A DNA stretch of 29,232 bases from Schoenoplectus triqueter (GCA_964058805.1 CAXKVV010001477.1:1-29232), one strand, 5' to 3'; positions 1 to 10,287 are shown, counted from the first letter of the stretch. Made by a program: numbers and translations. The notes: generated by a model from the letters alone, not told the origin.

Positions 1-1407
1 GGACCAAACGGACTTGGTTTTGGAGAAGATGTTGTTTTATATAAAATGCATGTGTGCTTATTAGTGTATGTCACATTGAACGAAGGAGTGTCTCTGTCGC
101 TCATTGTTTCTTGCACGATCTTTTTGGCTTGGCATCCTTGTTCTTCTTTGTATGTGCATCTGAAGTAGCTCCTGTAAGTGTACGAAGAAAAAATATATAC
201 GTATGGATTAAGATTTCGATCAGAGCTCTACGCAGGTGCGGATTAATGAAAAAGTGTATTAATCCTAAAAACAAATAGCACCAACCTTGTAAAATTAGAA
301 CCGCTAATCTTCTTGTCTCCATATTTCCTCCACTGATAGCCATCATCATATGGCATGCTTGTATTGTTATCTGTCCAAGAATTCTCTTCTACCCTATAAT
401 TGAGAAATGTAATCATCCAATGTCTCTGTCAAAAAACTATATATGGACATACATGCATTAACTTCTCATTTTTTTTCTTTCTGGTATCAAAATTATTGGA
501 GAAGTGGTTGGTGTTAATTATAAATGAGGATGATTGAATGTTTGAAAATGGGAATAATGATATATAGAATTACTCGATCAGTACGTAAAAGCTAGAAGCA
601 AAGGAAAATTCTCATGAACTCAATTGTAAATAATATATAAATCACATGAAATGAAGAATATATTTGAATACCCAAATCTATGAACTATTGTCTAATTAAA
701 AAGTTATATACTGAACTCAAGGAGATTGCTAATTCATACTCAAGATTCAAGAATAACCTGTCACGTGCAAATGGAAAATAATATTGTTCCATTTGTTATT
801 ATTTATTAATTATTTGCTAACATTTTCATGTTATATATATTCTTTAAAATTTAGGAAGACATTTTAGATTTTGGCCCAAGGAGCTTATCTCAGAGTCATC
901 TCAAAATACAAATGCAAGGAATTGATCAAATTAAACAGATGTTAATAAATAGGGTGAAAGATCGCCCCTCTTATTAATTAGAATCATTCAAGATTTAGAA
1001 ACATATATAAGAACTGAACTAACATACATAAAAGAAAAGGCTTCGGAGAATGATTGTACATACTTTTTTCTTTTGCCCCTTCCAATCTCAATTCTCTGAC
1101 TGGGATCATATGAAACTACACAGCCGTGCATATGCATGTGGCCACTATGAAGAGGCGAACCCGACTCGAGCACCGCGATCTGTGATTTAATCCCAACTTT
1201 ACTAACACCAGACTTCATGATACTAAGTGCATGGTGTAAAGCTTGCAAAGCCTCTCTGAAAAGAAGCTCAGTCGACTCATGGGTATGCAGTTTTTCATCT
1301 CCAGTCCTCGATTTCAACTGGAGAAGACCCTGCAGTTTTTTTAGCGCGTCAAAACCTCTACCAACTTCTCTAATGGCTTTCTCTTGATCAGAGTATGAGT
1401 TGTCCAT
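1..1407 (-). CDS. WRKY transcription factor, group III-like (gene A), 3' end outside window
   Basis: This is a sequence-specific nuclear DNA-binding protein of the plant WRKY family, and I read three exons on the minus strand. Exon 1 is 1407-1064, exon 2 is 393-286 and exon 3 is 171-1, running off the window. Introns are 670 and 114 bases, both phase 2, with GT-AG ends; the second donor, GTTGGT, is weak. Residues 1-114 form the leucine- and alanine-rich N-terminal region typical of group III and end in a basic GRGKRKK stretch that could be a nuclear localisation signal. The WRKY domain follows with WRKYGDK at about residues 136-142 and zinc ligands C156, C164, H190 and C192 (C-X7-C-X25-H-X-C). 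The intron inside the domain splits the arginine codon, as in most group III genes. The start matches gene B in context and leader. Oddities are Asp in place of Gln in the heptapeptide and two extra residues in the second zinc loop. The C terminus is not visible. Confidence 0.9.
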
Positions 1408-1484
1408 CTGGATAAATAACTTAGCTTGTTTTTATTTTTCTTTCTTTGTTTAGTTTTCTGGTGTTTTAGAGTGAAGGTGAGGCC

Positions 1485-1496
1485 ATTCATATAGGG
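1485..1496 (-). promoter_or_regulatory. TATA-like box of WRKY gene A
   Basis: On the minus strand this reads CCCTATATGAAT, with TATATGAA as the TATA-like core, about 80 bases upstream of the gene A start codon. Gene B has TATATAAA at the same relative place, and the leader sequence just downstream (CTCACCTTCA, then CTCTAAAA or TTCTAAAA) is shared by both genes, which supports the call. Confidence 0.5.
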
Positions 1497-1580
1497 AGGG
1501 ATATCTAAGTTGCATCTGAAATAAGAAAGGAAAATACTACGAAGACCTTCCAGGTCTCTTTGATGACTCGCTAATTGGTG

Positions 1581-1586
1581 TTGACT
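1581..1586 (+). promoter_or_regulatory. Putative W-box (TTGACT) upstream of WRKY gene A
   Basis: TTGACT is a W-box core (TTGACY), the usual target of WRKY proteins; it is followed at once by GACA, giving two overlapping TGAC cores. It lies about 175 bases upstream of the gene A start codon. A six-base motif is easily found by chance, so regulation by WRKY proteins is inference. Confidence 0.3.
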
Positions 1587-1607
1587 GACAATGATCTTCT
1601 GTTTCAC

Positions 1608-2281
1608 ATTCTCCGTGTCAAATAATTAAAAATAAAATAACGTAGGAAGGCATTCAGGAATATATTGAAACATAAGGACCAGAAACATACCTTGTAACAG
1701 AGAAGTGACACAGAAGATCTGTTAAGAGCACGTGTGCTAGTATGGTTTGACTGCATTGTTTTGCAAATAGGCTGTGCTGTGCTTCACTGTTTTAAGGTGA
1801 ACTTAATACCGCAAATTAAGAATCGACTATGGACTCAGAGATTCATAATTATGCTCACTTTGTTCTTAGTTAGAAACTTCTTGGTACTAATTAACTTCAT
1901 ATGCTCATACAAAATTCATTGGAAATCTTTCCTGACCCAACGTGCAACCGTATACATTGGGATCACCCAAGTAAAACATGCAATTGCTCTCAATTCAACA
2001 ATGCTAGACCTATCTTCTGTTTTTCAAAGTTTAATTCCGTTTACATTCAATTTGGATATATAAAAGAAACTTGGTGGTATGGAGATTAACATGTGCTAAA
2101 GTATATTTGTAATGTGTTTGGGCGGTATTGTTAATGCTATGCATAATATAGATCACTTAGTGCTAAAAAATAATTTCTTTATTTTCAAGGTTTAAATAAT
2201 CGGTATAAACTTCTCGGCATAATTTTTAACTGTCGGATCACCATCGAATCACCAATCTCGATAGAATTCATTTTTGTTTTC
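1608..2281. other. Upstream region of gene A, no gene seen
   Basis: AT-rich sequence upstream of gene A. Open frames of about 60-110 codons occur, but they lack recognisable domains or supporting splice structure and look like chance frames. Confidence 0.5.
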
Positions 2282-2403
2282 ATACTTTATTTCAATCTAA
2301 ATGTTAATCTCAAGTTTGAAAATACTTTATTTCAATCTAAATGTTAATCTCAAGTTTGAAAATACTTTATTTCAATCTAAATGTTAATCTCAAGTTTGAA
2401 ATA
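2282..2403. repeat. Tandem repeat, 40-bp unit, three copies
   Basis: The unit begins ATACTTTATTTCAATCTAAA and is repeated three times head to tail without a visible mismatch at exact 40-base spacing (2282, 2322, 2362). The identity of the copies suggests a recent expansion or an array kept uniform by replication slippage. Confidence 0.95.
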
Positions 2404-2998
2404 ACTCTTAAAATCAAAATTGATTCCAAAACCATGAAAACTCCCCCCATTCCGTGTTAACCGAGCTGTTCAAGTCGGGTTCGCAACTTCGCACCAGTTA
2501 GATTTAGAATGATTAATTTTGGAGCCTTAATTAGATCGTTGGAAGTCGAGTATGATCGGGGTTGTTTTTCAAATCATAAATATCTGACTCAGAATTATAT
2601 TGGAATCTGTGGTCATCTACTTGAGTGGGGTCGGTCAGAATTAGGATGCACAGAAATGTCAACTCTCAATTGATGAGGTACATATGATTATTAGATTTCA
2701 GATTGTCTGGATGCAGGTTTTCTCAAAGTTTTCGCTTGTGGTCGCTTTCAAGCTTCAAATTACTTGGATACAAATTGCTATTGGGATTCAAGTCGTTCCA
2801 GTTTGTTGACATTTTTCTGAGAGTTAATTGGAGTCACTGAGATCTAATTAGATTGAGGATCAAGTTTCGAGTACAAACTTGAGGATCAAGTTTCGAGTAC
2901 AAACTTGAGTTTTAGATCATCCACATTAAATTGTGGGTTTTGGATAATTCGACTTCAGATTGATTTGGATTTCATCTTGAGTCATGCACTTACGTAGG
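2404..2998. other. Non-coding repeat-like stretch, no gene
   Basis: Moderately GC-balanced sequence compared with its flanks, with recurring phrases around TTCAAGTC, TTGGAT and GATTAGAT. It looks like old repetitive DNA, but no terminal structure was found. It contains the 26-bp duplication listed separately. Confidence 0.4.
2853..2909. repeat. Tandem duplication, 26-bp unit
   Basis: The unit TTGAGGATCAAGTTTCGAGT plus six bases occurs at 2853 and again at 2879, followed by a partial third copy (TTGAG). Confidence 0.9.
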
Positions 2999-3006
2999 AT
3001 TAGATC

Positions 3007-3358
3007 CAGAGGCGGACAGAGTATTTTGATCAGGGATTAATAATCGAATTTAATAGATTATCGGAGTCAAACTCATTAACTAATCGGATATTAAATAAAA
3101 TTATTAAAAAGAATAATAAATAATCATAACGACTAAAAAATTTTCATCTATGAGACTTCAAATTTCAAAATTTTTACATAATAATTTTAATTATCCACGA
3201 TATTAAATATTTTTTCTCAATAAAAAATAATCAGACAATTTAGGAGGGGTCACAAATTTGATTTAGATAGGTCAGATTAATAAAACCTTAGCCTAAAAAT
3301 ATTAATTTTTAAAATTCAGGGGTCAGTTGACCCCTGAAAATCTTTGCATCCGCTCCTG
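3007..3358. mobile_element. Non-autonomous hAT-type element (MITE), 352 bp
   Basis: The left end reads CAGAGGCGGAC and the right end, on the other strand, reads CAGGAGCGGAT, giving short imperfect terminal inverted repeats. The element is flanked by a perfect 8-bp direct repeat, ATTAGATC, at 2999-3006 and 3359-3366. An 8-bp target duplication with CAG-type ends is the signature of hAT elements. The interior is AT-rich and non-coding, with a small palindrome GGGGTCAGTTGACCCC near the right end. No transposase is present, so it would have depended on an autonomous partner. Confidence 0.85.
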
Positions 3359-3366
3359 ATTAGATC

Positions 3367-4323
3367 AAACATAGAAACATACCTAGACTGCGACCAAACC
3401 TAGCAAAACTGTTGAAACCCTATTGAAAGTTGAGGATGATCAGGTGTAGTTAGCTTTCTTAAATTTTGAAAATCTTTTATTAAGGAATTAAATAGATAAA
3501 TTTAAATATATATAAATATAATTATTTATATTTTTAATAAATATATAGTTAAATTATATAAATATATATAGTAATTAGTATATATTTTTTATAATAATTG
3601 ATATGAAAAAATTATATATTTTTTATTATATCTAAAATATTAATTATTGTTGTACTTTATTAGCATATTTATTTATCTATCTAAATTATATAATTTTTTC
3701 ATTGAATTATTTATATTTTTATCCATTATCTACCATTACCTGCTTGTTACTCAAAATTTTAAACGGATATGGGTAAGATAGAGTAAAGAAAATTTTAATG
3801 AGTATAGATAGAGTATGGATAAAGAAAATTTTAATGAATATGAATATAAAAATACCTTCACTTATATTCTACATTACCCGTTGACAGCCCTAGCAACAAT
3901 TAGTGTGAAAAAAATAATAGATGCAATGAAATGTTGATTACTGTTATTTCCACCAATTCCATAATATATCAATACGTAGAATGAAATGAGCAATTCTGAT
4001 CATAATCCATTCCCATATAATTATTAATTAATACAAGCATAATATGCGAGTATAATTAATTATTTACTTACTTTGATGCTTTACTTAATTTACACCGTAA
4101 CCCTTCCCGTATAATTATCAATTAATACGACAACCGTAGCATGCGAGTATACAAAAGTTGAAATTAATAAAAAACAATAAGGAAAGGAAAGCAAAAGGTA
4201 CAGCAGCAAAATTCCATCATAGATCGAACAAACCTGGCGGGTCCTGGCTGCATGCATGTAATTAATAATCGTCGTGAAATATTTTAGTTTTATTTTATAT
4301 AATAAAGTAGGAGTCGTGTAATT
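3367..4323. other. AT-rich intergenic stretch with a possible hAT-like end
   Basis: Mostly A/T sequence without coding signal. At about 3880-3892 the sequence TTGACAGCCCTAG resembles the right end of the element at 4332-4775, and just before it the phrase AAAGAAAATTTTAATGA occurs twice. A matching left end was not found, so this is at best a truncated remnant. A 95-codon minus-strand frame at 4090-4377 has no recognisable domain. Confidence 0.35.
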
Positions 4324-4331
4324 GGTCATGT

Positions 4332-4775
4332 TAGGGGTGTCAATGGGTTGGATCGAGTCGGATTTAGATCGGGTCATATTATTTTATTATTATTATTTTT
4401 TATACGATCCGAATCCGATCCGATTAAATTCGGGTCAAAAATTTTTGACCCATACTCGACCCGACAGGTCATGGGTCGACCCGACCCGACCAATATAAAA
4501 TAATTAAATATTTTTATATAATTTTAAGAAATAAAATATTAATTAATTTATAATTAATTTTAATTAGTATATAATTAATATATATTTATGCTTTAATTAT
4601 TACTAAATCACAAAATTACTTCAGAAAATATAATTAATCGGGTCTAGTTGACCCAAACCCGACTCGATCTGATTCGGGTCACAAAAAATCAAATCTATAT
4701 TTGATCCATTAATATTCAGATCACATCGGATCAGATCGAATTTGGATTGAATCAAATTAATAATTAACAGCCCTG
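4332..4775. mobile_element. Non-autonomous hAT-type element, 444 bp
   Basis: The ends are TAGGGGTGTCAAT on the left and CAGGGCTGTTAAT on the right (other strand), imperfect inverted repeats of a common plant hAT type. The flanks GGTCATGT (4324-4331) and GGTCAGTG (4776-4783) look like an 8-bp target duplication that has since diverged. Inside are several inverted copies of a CGGGTC/GACCCG motif near both ends, as expected for subterminal transposase-binding repeats. There is no coding capacity. Confidence 0.7.
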
Positions 4776-4783
4776 GGTCAGTG

Positions 4784-5470
4784 TATATATCTAGTTGAGA
4801 GTGGACCCAAGGAGTCGCCTTTTTGGACTCTTAATTAAACATTCGCAAATACTCGCGTGCGTACCAAAGGCCAAATTGACACGGTAACAATCTAACAATA
4901 CTATATGAAAAAGTTGTAACCTGCAAATATAATATAATTAGATACTTAGACAAACATTACATGAATTGCAAGCGTCGTGCAACACAGAGAAGTTTAATTT
5001 GCCCGTTTTAAGAACTTCATTTATTTATTTATTTATTTTTGGTATGGCGCATATGAAATAAGACATCGCAAATTTGCAAGTTGCGCAAAACAAAGAAACA
5101 TGCATTAATTGCTTGCACCCTGACAGAAAAGCGCAAATATTCCTCGAATTTATATGAGAGATCATTTTCGCGCCAAATACTCTTGCATCACTGATCCCCA
5201 CTCAAATTATTTAATTATACTGAATTCTTATATTTTATTTTTGTAAATTTACAAGCACTTATAGTTCCTTTTTCAACGAAAAAGAAATACAACTCAATTT
5301 TCAATTATTGATCCAAATTATATATAGTATAATATTGTATATTTTTTAGAAAGAGTTAGATTGAAACTTTTTTTATTAAGGAATGTTTTAGGGTACTGAA
5401 TGTTTAAGATTATTGATCCTAATTGCGAACCTAAATATCAATTTGAAATCCATAAGTAATAAATCTACAT
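4784..5470. other. Intergenic AT-rich stretch, no gene
   Basis: No coding or structured feature is supported. A short (TTTA)n run lies at about 5021-5037. Confidence 0.5.
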
Positions 5471-5640
5471 GTTAGGGGGATCCGATTCCGCTGTCGCGCG
5501 GCACGTGGTCCATTCGATCACTTCGAGATTCAAATTAGTACTTTAAGACTCGAGTTAGCACGAATCTCAAAATGATCGAACGAATTACGTACTGCGCTGC
5601 ACGGTGTCACGCGACAGCAGATCTGGTTCCCAAGTTAGGG
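5471..5640. mobile_element. Foldback element with GC-rich arms
   Basis: The left arm CGCTGTCGCGCGGCACGTG pairs imperfectly with the right arm, which on the other strand reads TGCTGTCGCGTGACACCGTG. The pairing continues inward through TTCGATCA and GAGATTC, so most of the segment folds on itself. The direct repeat GTTAGGG lies at both borders (5471-5477 and 5634-5640). It is far more GC-rich than its surroundings. This fits a small foldback MITE, but the family is uncertain. Confidence 0.65.
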
Positions 5641-5985
5641 TGGTGCTAATAGTACCAAATCCTTTGGCGCATGATCCTCTTAACTAAAATATATAATTTA
5701 TCATCTCCAAATTTTGATTTAGGTTGCTTAACTAATTAATGAATTATTTCTTGTGAGATACACAATTCTATTAGTAGAGTTTTTAAATATTTATTTCATC
5801 TTTAACAAGAATTTTCTTATCAAAACTTTCATATTATATAATTAAATTGTACAATTCGACTAGAATCACAATATAATATGTCATATAAAATCAAAATAAA
5901 AATCTGGTGTCCACGAGAAATGGATTGGCGATGATTTTAAAACTTTAGTCTTCATCTGATATGCTTAAAATTATGTGAAAACGTT
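5641..5985. other. Intergenic AT-rich stretch, no gene
   Basis: Nothing beyond AT-rich sequence is visible here. Confidence 0.5.
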
Positions 5986-6179
5986 GTCTGATATAGAGTA
6001 TTGAAATGGACCGGACGGTCCGACCCGTTCTGGATCGGACCATGACCGTAGACGATGGGTCGGTCCTTCATTCGCCCGAAAATAGACCGTTCCGACCCGT
6101 AGACCGGATCGGACCGCCCCCTAGATCGGTCCCACCGGCCCCCCTCTTCAAATCCTTATTTTAAAATAAAAAGTGCTAG

Positions 6180-6206
6180 CCTCCCCCCCTCCCCCCCCCC
6201 CCCCCC
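6180..6206. repeat. Poly-C tract
   Basis: This is a nearly pure cytosine run interrupted by single T residues and ending in 16 consecutive C. The minus strand therefore carries a long G run able to form G-quadruplex structures. It lies in the left subterminal part of the hAT remnant, just upstream of its TATA box. Confidence 0.95.
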
Positions 6207-6303
6207 GAAATTACCCCCAAGTCCCAAAAAAAATCACTTTTTTTTACTTTTGCAGAAAAATAAAAAAATAAAAAAATCTAAAATTTTTCCTCCAAAAAAT
6301 ATC

Positions 6304-6311
6304 TATAAATA
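6304..6311 (+). promoter_or_regulatory. TATA box of the hAT remnant
   Basis: TATAAATA is followed by TCACCCCCATT and a C/T-rich leader. The same arrangement, TATAAATACCACC, is found on the minus strand at 18873-18880 in the second hAT-like remnant, which makes a chance match less likely. Confidence 0.5.
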
Positions 6312-7585
6312 TCACCCCCATTTACATCTCAAAACACATAAAAATCTCATTCTCCATCTCTTCTCAAACTATCACATTCTCAAATTTTTATTTAATCTCA
6401 AATTCTCAAATTTAATTTTATTATTCCAAAAAACAAAAAATTGTTTAGATTTATTAATTTATTGTTAGTCCATTGAAAAATTAACTAATCGAAGAAGGTA
6501 AAAGACTAGAAGGATAATATTCGGTATTTGTCATTTCTCAATTCCATCGTTGCGATAATATTTTTCCTTCAAGGTTAGTTTTTAATTTTAATTAGTTGTA
6601 ATTTTTATTTGTAGAAATTAGTTATGTTGTTAGATTTTATTCATAATTTTTTATTTGAAATTTGTAGAAATTAGTTTATTTATAAAATCTAATTTTTTAT
6701 TTATAATTTTTTAATTGTAGAAATTTATTTTTTTTTCTGAGAATATTACATTTTAGTTTTATGTTGTTAGATTAATTGTAGAAATTTATGTTATAACGGC
6801 ATGAACTGTTAAAACGGTTTACGAATCATTATAACGGTTTAGAAAGAATAGTCATTGGATCAAGTCAACGTTATAACGATTTATCAAATTGTTATACGTT
6901 TCCCAAATCATTATAATGTTACTGAATCGTTATAACGATTCTCTGGGCAGATGCAATTTTCTTATTGTTTAAGCTCAATTTATCTTGACCAATTCAACCT
7001 AGTTTGAATCTAACTAAATCTAAGCCTAATGCAGTATTGATTAAGCTCTTATATCCAGCACTAGTCTTGATTCTTGTGCACTAGTCCATTTGCATGTTAA
7101 TCCCTGCACAAAACTCAAACAAGGCAAATTATAAAATTCAAGATTGTTTTGCAAATCGACAAATCAAAGAAGATGCTAAGTGTAACAAAATACATAATTA
7201 ATTCGATGAAAATGATTATTTAAAAATTAATAAATTTATTTTTTAACTTTTATTATTTTTTAATTTTCAGAAATTTTATTTTTTTTTACAAATTTTTTAA
7301 TTTTTTAGTACTATTAGATTTTTAAACAATTAAAAATAATAATTCGAATTAGTTAAAAAATATTATTAAAAAATATGATAAATTATTATTTTTTCTAATT
7401 TATAAAAAAAATTCGGACCGGACCGGACCGTGGACCGTCCCGTAGGGGTCCGGCTTCCGGGGGCCAATGGTGGGACGGGTTCGATTTTTTTGAATTTGGA
7501 CCGCCTTGGACCGGACCGTATGTACCGTACGGACCCGTAAACCATTGATCGTGAACCATCAGAAGATCGTTACTCTAATCTGATA

Positions 7586-9563
7586 TATACAAATAGAAGT
7601 TCACGCATCCCACAAGCAAGCAATATTATATATTAAAGCCCATCATGATTTGGTTTTGAAACGGGAGTACACAAATCTCGTTGAATAATATAGAAATATT
7701 ATATTATGTTGTGTTAACTAGGCACACGCTAATGCGCTCTACATATGCACTCGCGATGGTACTCGTATCTATCATTTGTTGACGAATGAAAACGCGTCTT
7801 CAACATCAACCCTGGAAAGATTTGTTTTTTTTCTTTTTCTTTCTTTGTTTCATGTTTCATGTTTCATGGACGGCCCAAATTCTTTGTCGCTATTCATGTT
7901 ATATGGATTAAAAAAGAATTTCAATGGATTGCGCGCCTTGCATTCGATCTTTGTTTGAATTGAATGTTGCAGTATGATTGACCAAAAAAAAAAAATTCAA
8001 CAGTTTCCGAGAAGGAGAAAGGATAAAATACTGTCTTCACGTGCGATATATAACAGACAATTAATTAAGGTGTAATTGAGGAACTTTTGTAACCTCAATG
8101 TATACTCTTGATTTTCTCTCTTCCGAGTGGAGAACATTATATTATATATCTATTAAATACAGTTGGGAAGTGGGAACAGCAATTGATCTACACCATTAAT
8201 TTGTCAGTGACTTCAAATCTCAACCTATCACCTTTTAAATATAATGTAGTTTGTACAGTGACGAACATTACCATCTTCAACCATTGATTGAGAGAACAAT
8301 CAATCAGAGCCTTACGCTATTTGTTTCTCCAGAACTTCTCGCTCTTTCATTTCTCTTCTCAACTTTTTCAGTTTTTCTTCATTTTTTGATCTCTTTCACG
8401 TGAGCAGGCGTATAATTTGACAGTGATCTTTATTTCTCTAGCGTTGATCCAGTTCACTCAAATAATTCACTTAGATAAGTGAAGTTTGCAGCGATATTCT
8501 TTCGTTTCACAATAATTCTATTTCTACCCTTCCTTTTACAGTTTCCCATGTTTTTATTTGTCAACAAAATTGTTTGTCATTTAGTAGGAGGCATTGGTCT
8601 AATTTAGTAGTATAAATTATTTGTCTTCCACATTTAATCTATTTTCTTTCCTCATATTTAATTTTTCTGTAGTGTTTCTATTTGTTTACATCAACCTATG
8701 CTAGATTTGATTAGCGGTGCTCATGGAAGCAATTTCAGCCAACCAGCCTCCACCAAGGTGCATATTCAAATTGATAAAATTTAGTAATTAATTATGCTAA
8801 GTTGTGCTATTTGACTTAGTTTATATGTCCCCTTAACCTTTTTCGTTATCGGTGTTCAACATGTTTCTTAATAGTTAAATTATTTGCTGAAAATTATGCA
8901 GGAAAGAGAAAATATTTTGCAGTGCGTTCAGACAAAATAAATTGATAGTTTTAAGTGTATTAACCATTTTGTTTGACTTATTGTTCTCATTAGTCCAATT
9001 TTGTGTTGTCCTCAAAATTCTTTATTAGTTAATGCAGCTTCTGAAGTTTATGTTCAAGGGTCCCGTAAGTATTAATTTGGTCTCCAATTTTGCTAAAACA
9101 ATTGTTTTACATATTTATCCTTTTATTTGTTTTGTAGAAACAATATATATCATTTAAGATATAAACTTATATTTTAATTAATGGATTCAAGTGCATAGTT
9201 GGTATTGAAATTAATACATGTTGAATTTATCCATGTTTTGCAGATTTCAAATTATCCAACTCGTCTTTTTTATTTTCTTATAAAAGTTCAAATTACCTTC
9301 CATGGTTTGAGCTCTACAAAATTTCCGATTCATAAAATCTTGTACAAAGTAATTAACATGTCCTCATTTTTATTTTTAACTAAAAAATTCCTACCTGACA
9401 TCATTATTGTAAAGGTTCAAGTGAAAAAAATCTTATATATCTCATCTCACCAATAACATTTGTTCCTACTGATTGCCAATCTCATCGTTTGTTCAACCCA
9501 ATCCAACGATCCAAAAATTAAAATTCAAAAATAGAAATCTCACGGATTACCAACCCCTTTTTA
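7586..9563. other. Intergenic stretch, no gene recognised
   Basis: The sequence is AT-rich with several pyrimidine-rich tracts. Around 8724-8757 there is a short open stretch (ATGGAAGCAATTTCAGCC) followed by AAGGTG, and near 9035-9063 another ending at TCCCGTAAGT; these look like small exons before splice donors. They are too short and show no domain, so I do not call a gene. Confidence 0.35.
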
Positions 9564-10284
9564 TCTGTTTTCATATATAAAAAGAGAGATGAGAGAGAGA
9601 CAGATAAGAGAAAGATGAAAGAAATAAGAAACCAAAAAGATCGATGGAAGAAATAAAAACCGAAATCCGACCATCTCAACTTCAAACCGCCATAATTTTT
9701 AATAGGAAACTCCAATTGAGGCGTTCTATACGGCCATGGAAAACTAACGATGAGATCTACAATGGTAATGGGCCAAAAAACCTCATCTTCAAGCTCAAAA
9801 ATGTATTTAAATTTTTTCTGTTTTTTCTTAGAAATTGTATAGGTTTTCATATCATTGAGTTATCAAGATATATTGTTCAGTAAATATTTTTTTCATTATA
9901 TGAATAATTATATTTTTTATATTAATTATTGAATAAATAATATGATGTATGTCACAATACTTATCATTTATCATCTGTTATTATATAATTTCTTATTTTT
10001 AGTTTCTTTGTCATATGTATAAAAAGTTAAATTCGTAAAAAAATGCAAAAAATCCTTTGCTAACTGTTTATTAACAAAAACCGTTAGAAAAAATGTAAAA
10101 AAAAAATTCGCAGCACCTTTTACTCAATAAAATAGCAAAAAATTTCAAAAAATATAAAATTTAATTTTCTACAAGAATTTGATATAAAGAATAAATTGAA
10201 TGGTTTGGATCGGTCATTTTTAACTTAAATTTTGAGATTTTAATGCGTTGCACGGGTGTATCCGTGCAACACAATGTATTTTAG
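9564..10284 (+). mobile_element. Probable Helitron (non-autonomous), about 720 bp
   Basis: The proposed 5' end is TCTGTTTTCATATATAAAAA, preceded by A at 9563 and followed by a GAGA-rich tract, as in many plant Helitrons. The proposed 3' end is a perfect 9-bp hairpin (10247-10270), then 14 bases ending in TTAG followed by T. Helitrons end in CTRR with a hairpin just upstream and insert between A and T, so TTAG would be a CTAG end with one substitution. There are no terminal inverted repeats and no target duplication, as expected. It encodes no helicase. The end calls rest on short motifs, so confidence is moderate. Confidence 0.45.
10247..10270. other. Perfect 9-bp hairpin, likely Helitron 3' hairpin
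   Basis: GTTGCACGG and CCGTGCAAC flank a six-base loop, GTGTAT. The same GTTGCACGG end motif occurs at 23079 and, inverted, at 26925-26933, so it may instead reflect another repeat family with this terminus. Confidence 0.8.
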
Positions 10285-10285
10285 T

Positions 10286-10287
<2 letters not shown>

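Larger units (their letters stand above)
5994..7577 (+). mobile_element. hAT-type transposon remnant, 1584 bp, promoter kept, transposase absent
   Basis: The ends are TAGAGTA and TACTCTA, a 7-bp inverted repeat, with a near-perfect 8-bp target duplication, GTCTGATA (5986-5993) and ATCTGATA (7578-7585). Both subterminal zones are packed with GGACCGGACC and GGTCCG motifs, typical of hAT transposase-binding regions. Inside the left part a TATA box (6304-6311) is followed by a pyrimidine- and CATCTC-rich leader, and at about 6554-6575 by GCGATAATATTTTTCCTTCA. A similar promoter and leader occur, inverted, in the remnant at 17480-19190. No transposase reading frame follows; the interior is AT-rich with GTTATAACGRTT repeats around 6790-6945. 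It appears to be an internally deleted, non-autonomous copy. Confidence 0.8.

Noticed and set aside
54..349. Open frames on both strands over the left edge
   Set aside because: They are out-of-frame readings across exon 3, intron 2 and exon 2 of gene A; the WRKY frame runs through a different phase on the minus strand.
1341..1607. Minus-strand frame upstream of gene A
   Set aside because: It covers the promoter, leader and the start of exon 1 in another frame, and has no domain.
1734..2089. Two overlapping plus-strand frames of 62 and 109 codons
   Set aside because: They have no domain, no ATG context support and mixed composition; probably chance frames in non-coding DNA.
3500..3900. Possible full hAT element ending in TTGACAGCCCTAG
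   Set aside because: No matching left terminus or target duplication was found, so only a possible remnant is noted.
9518..9883. Opposed overlapping frames of 110 and 79 codons
   Set aside because: They lie inside the proposed Helitron. The plus-strand phrase around RPSQLQTAIIF reads like repeat sequence common in plants, but no coding family can be named.
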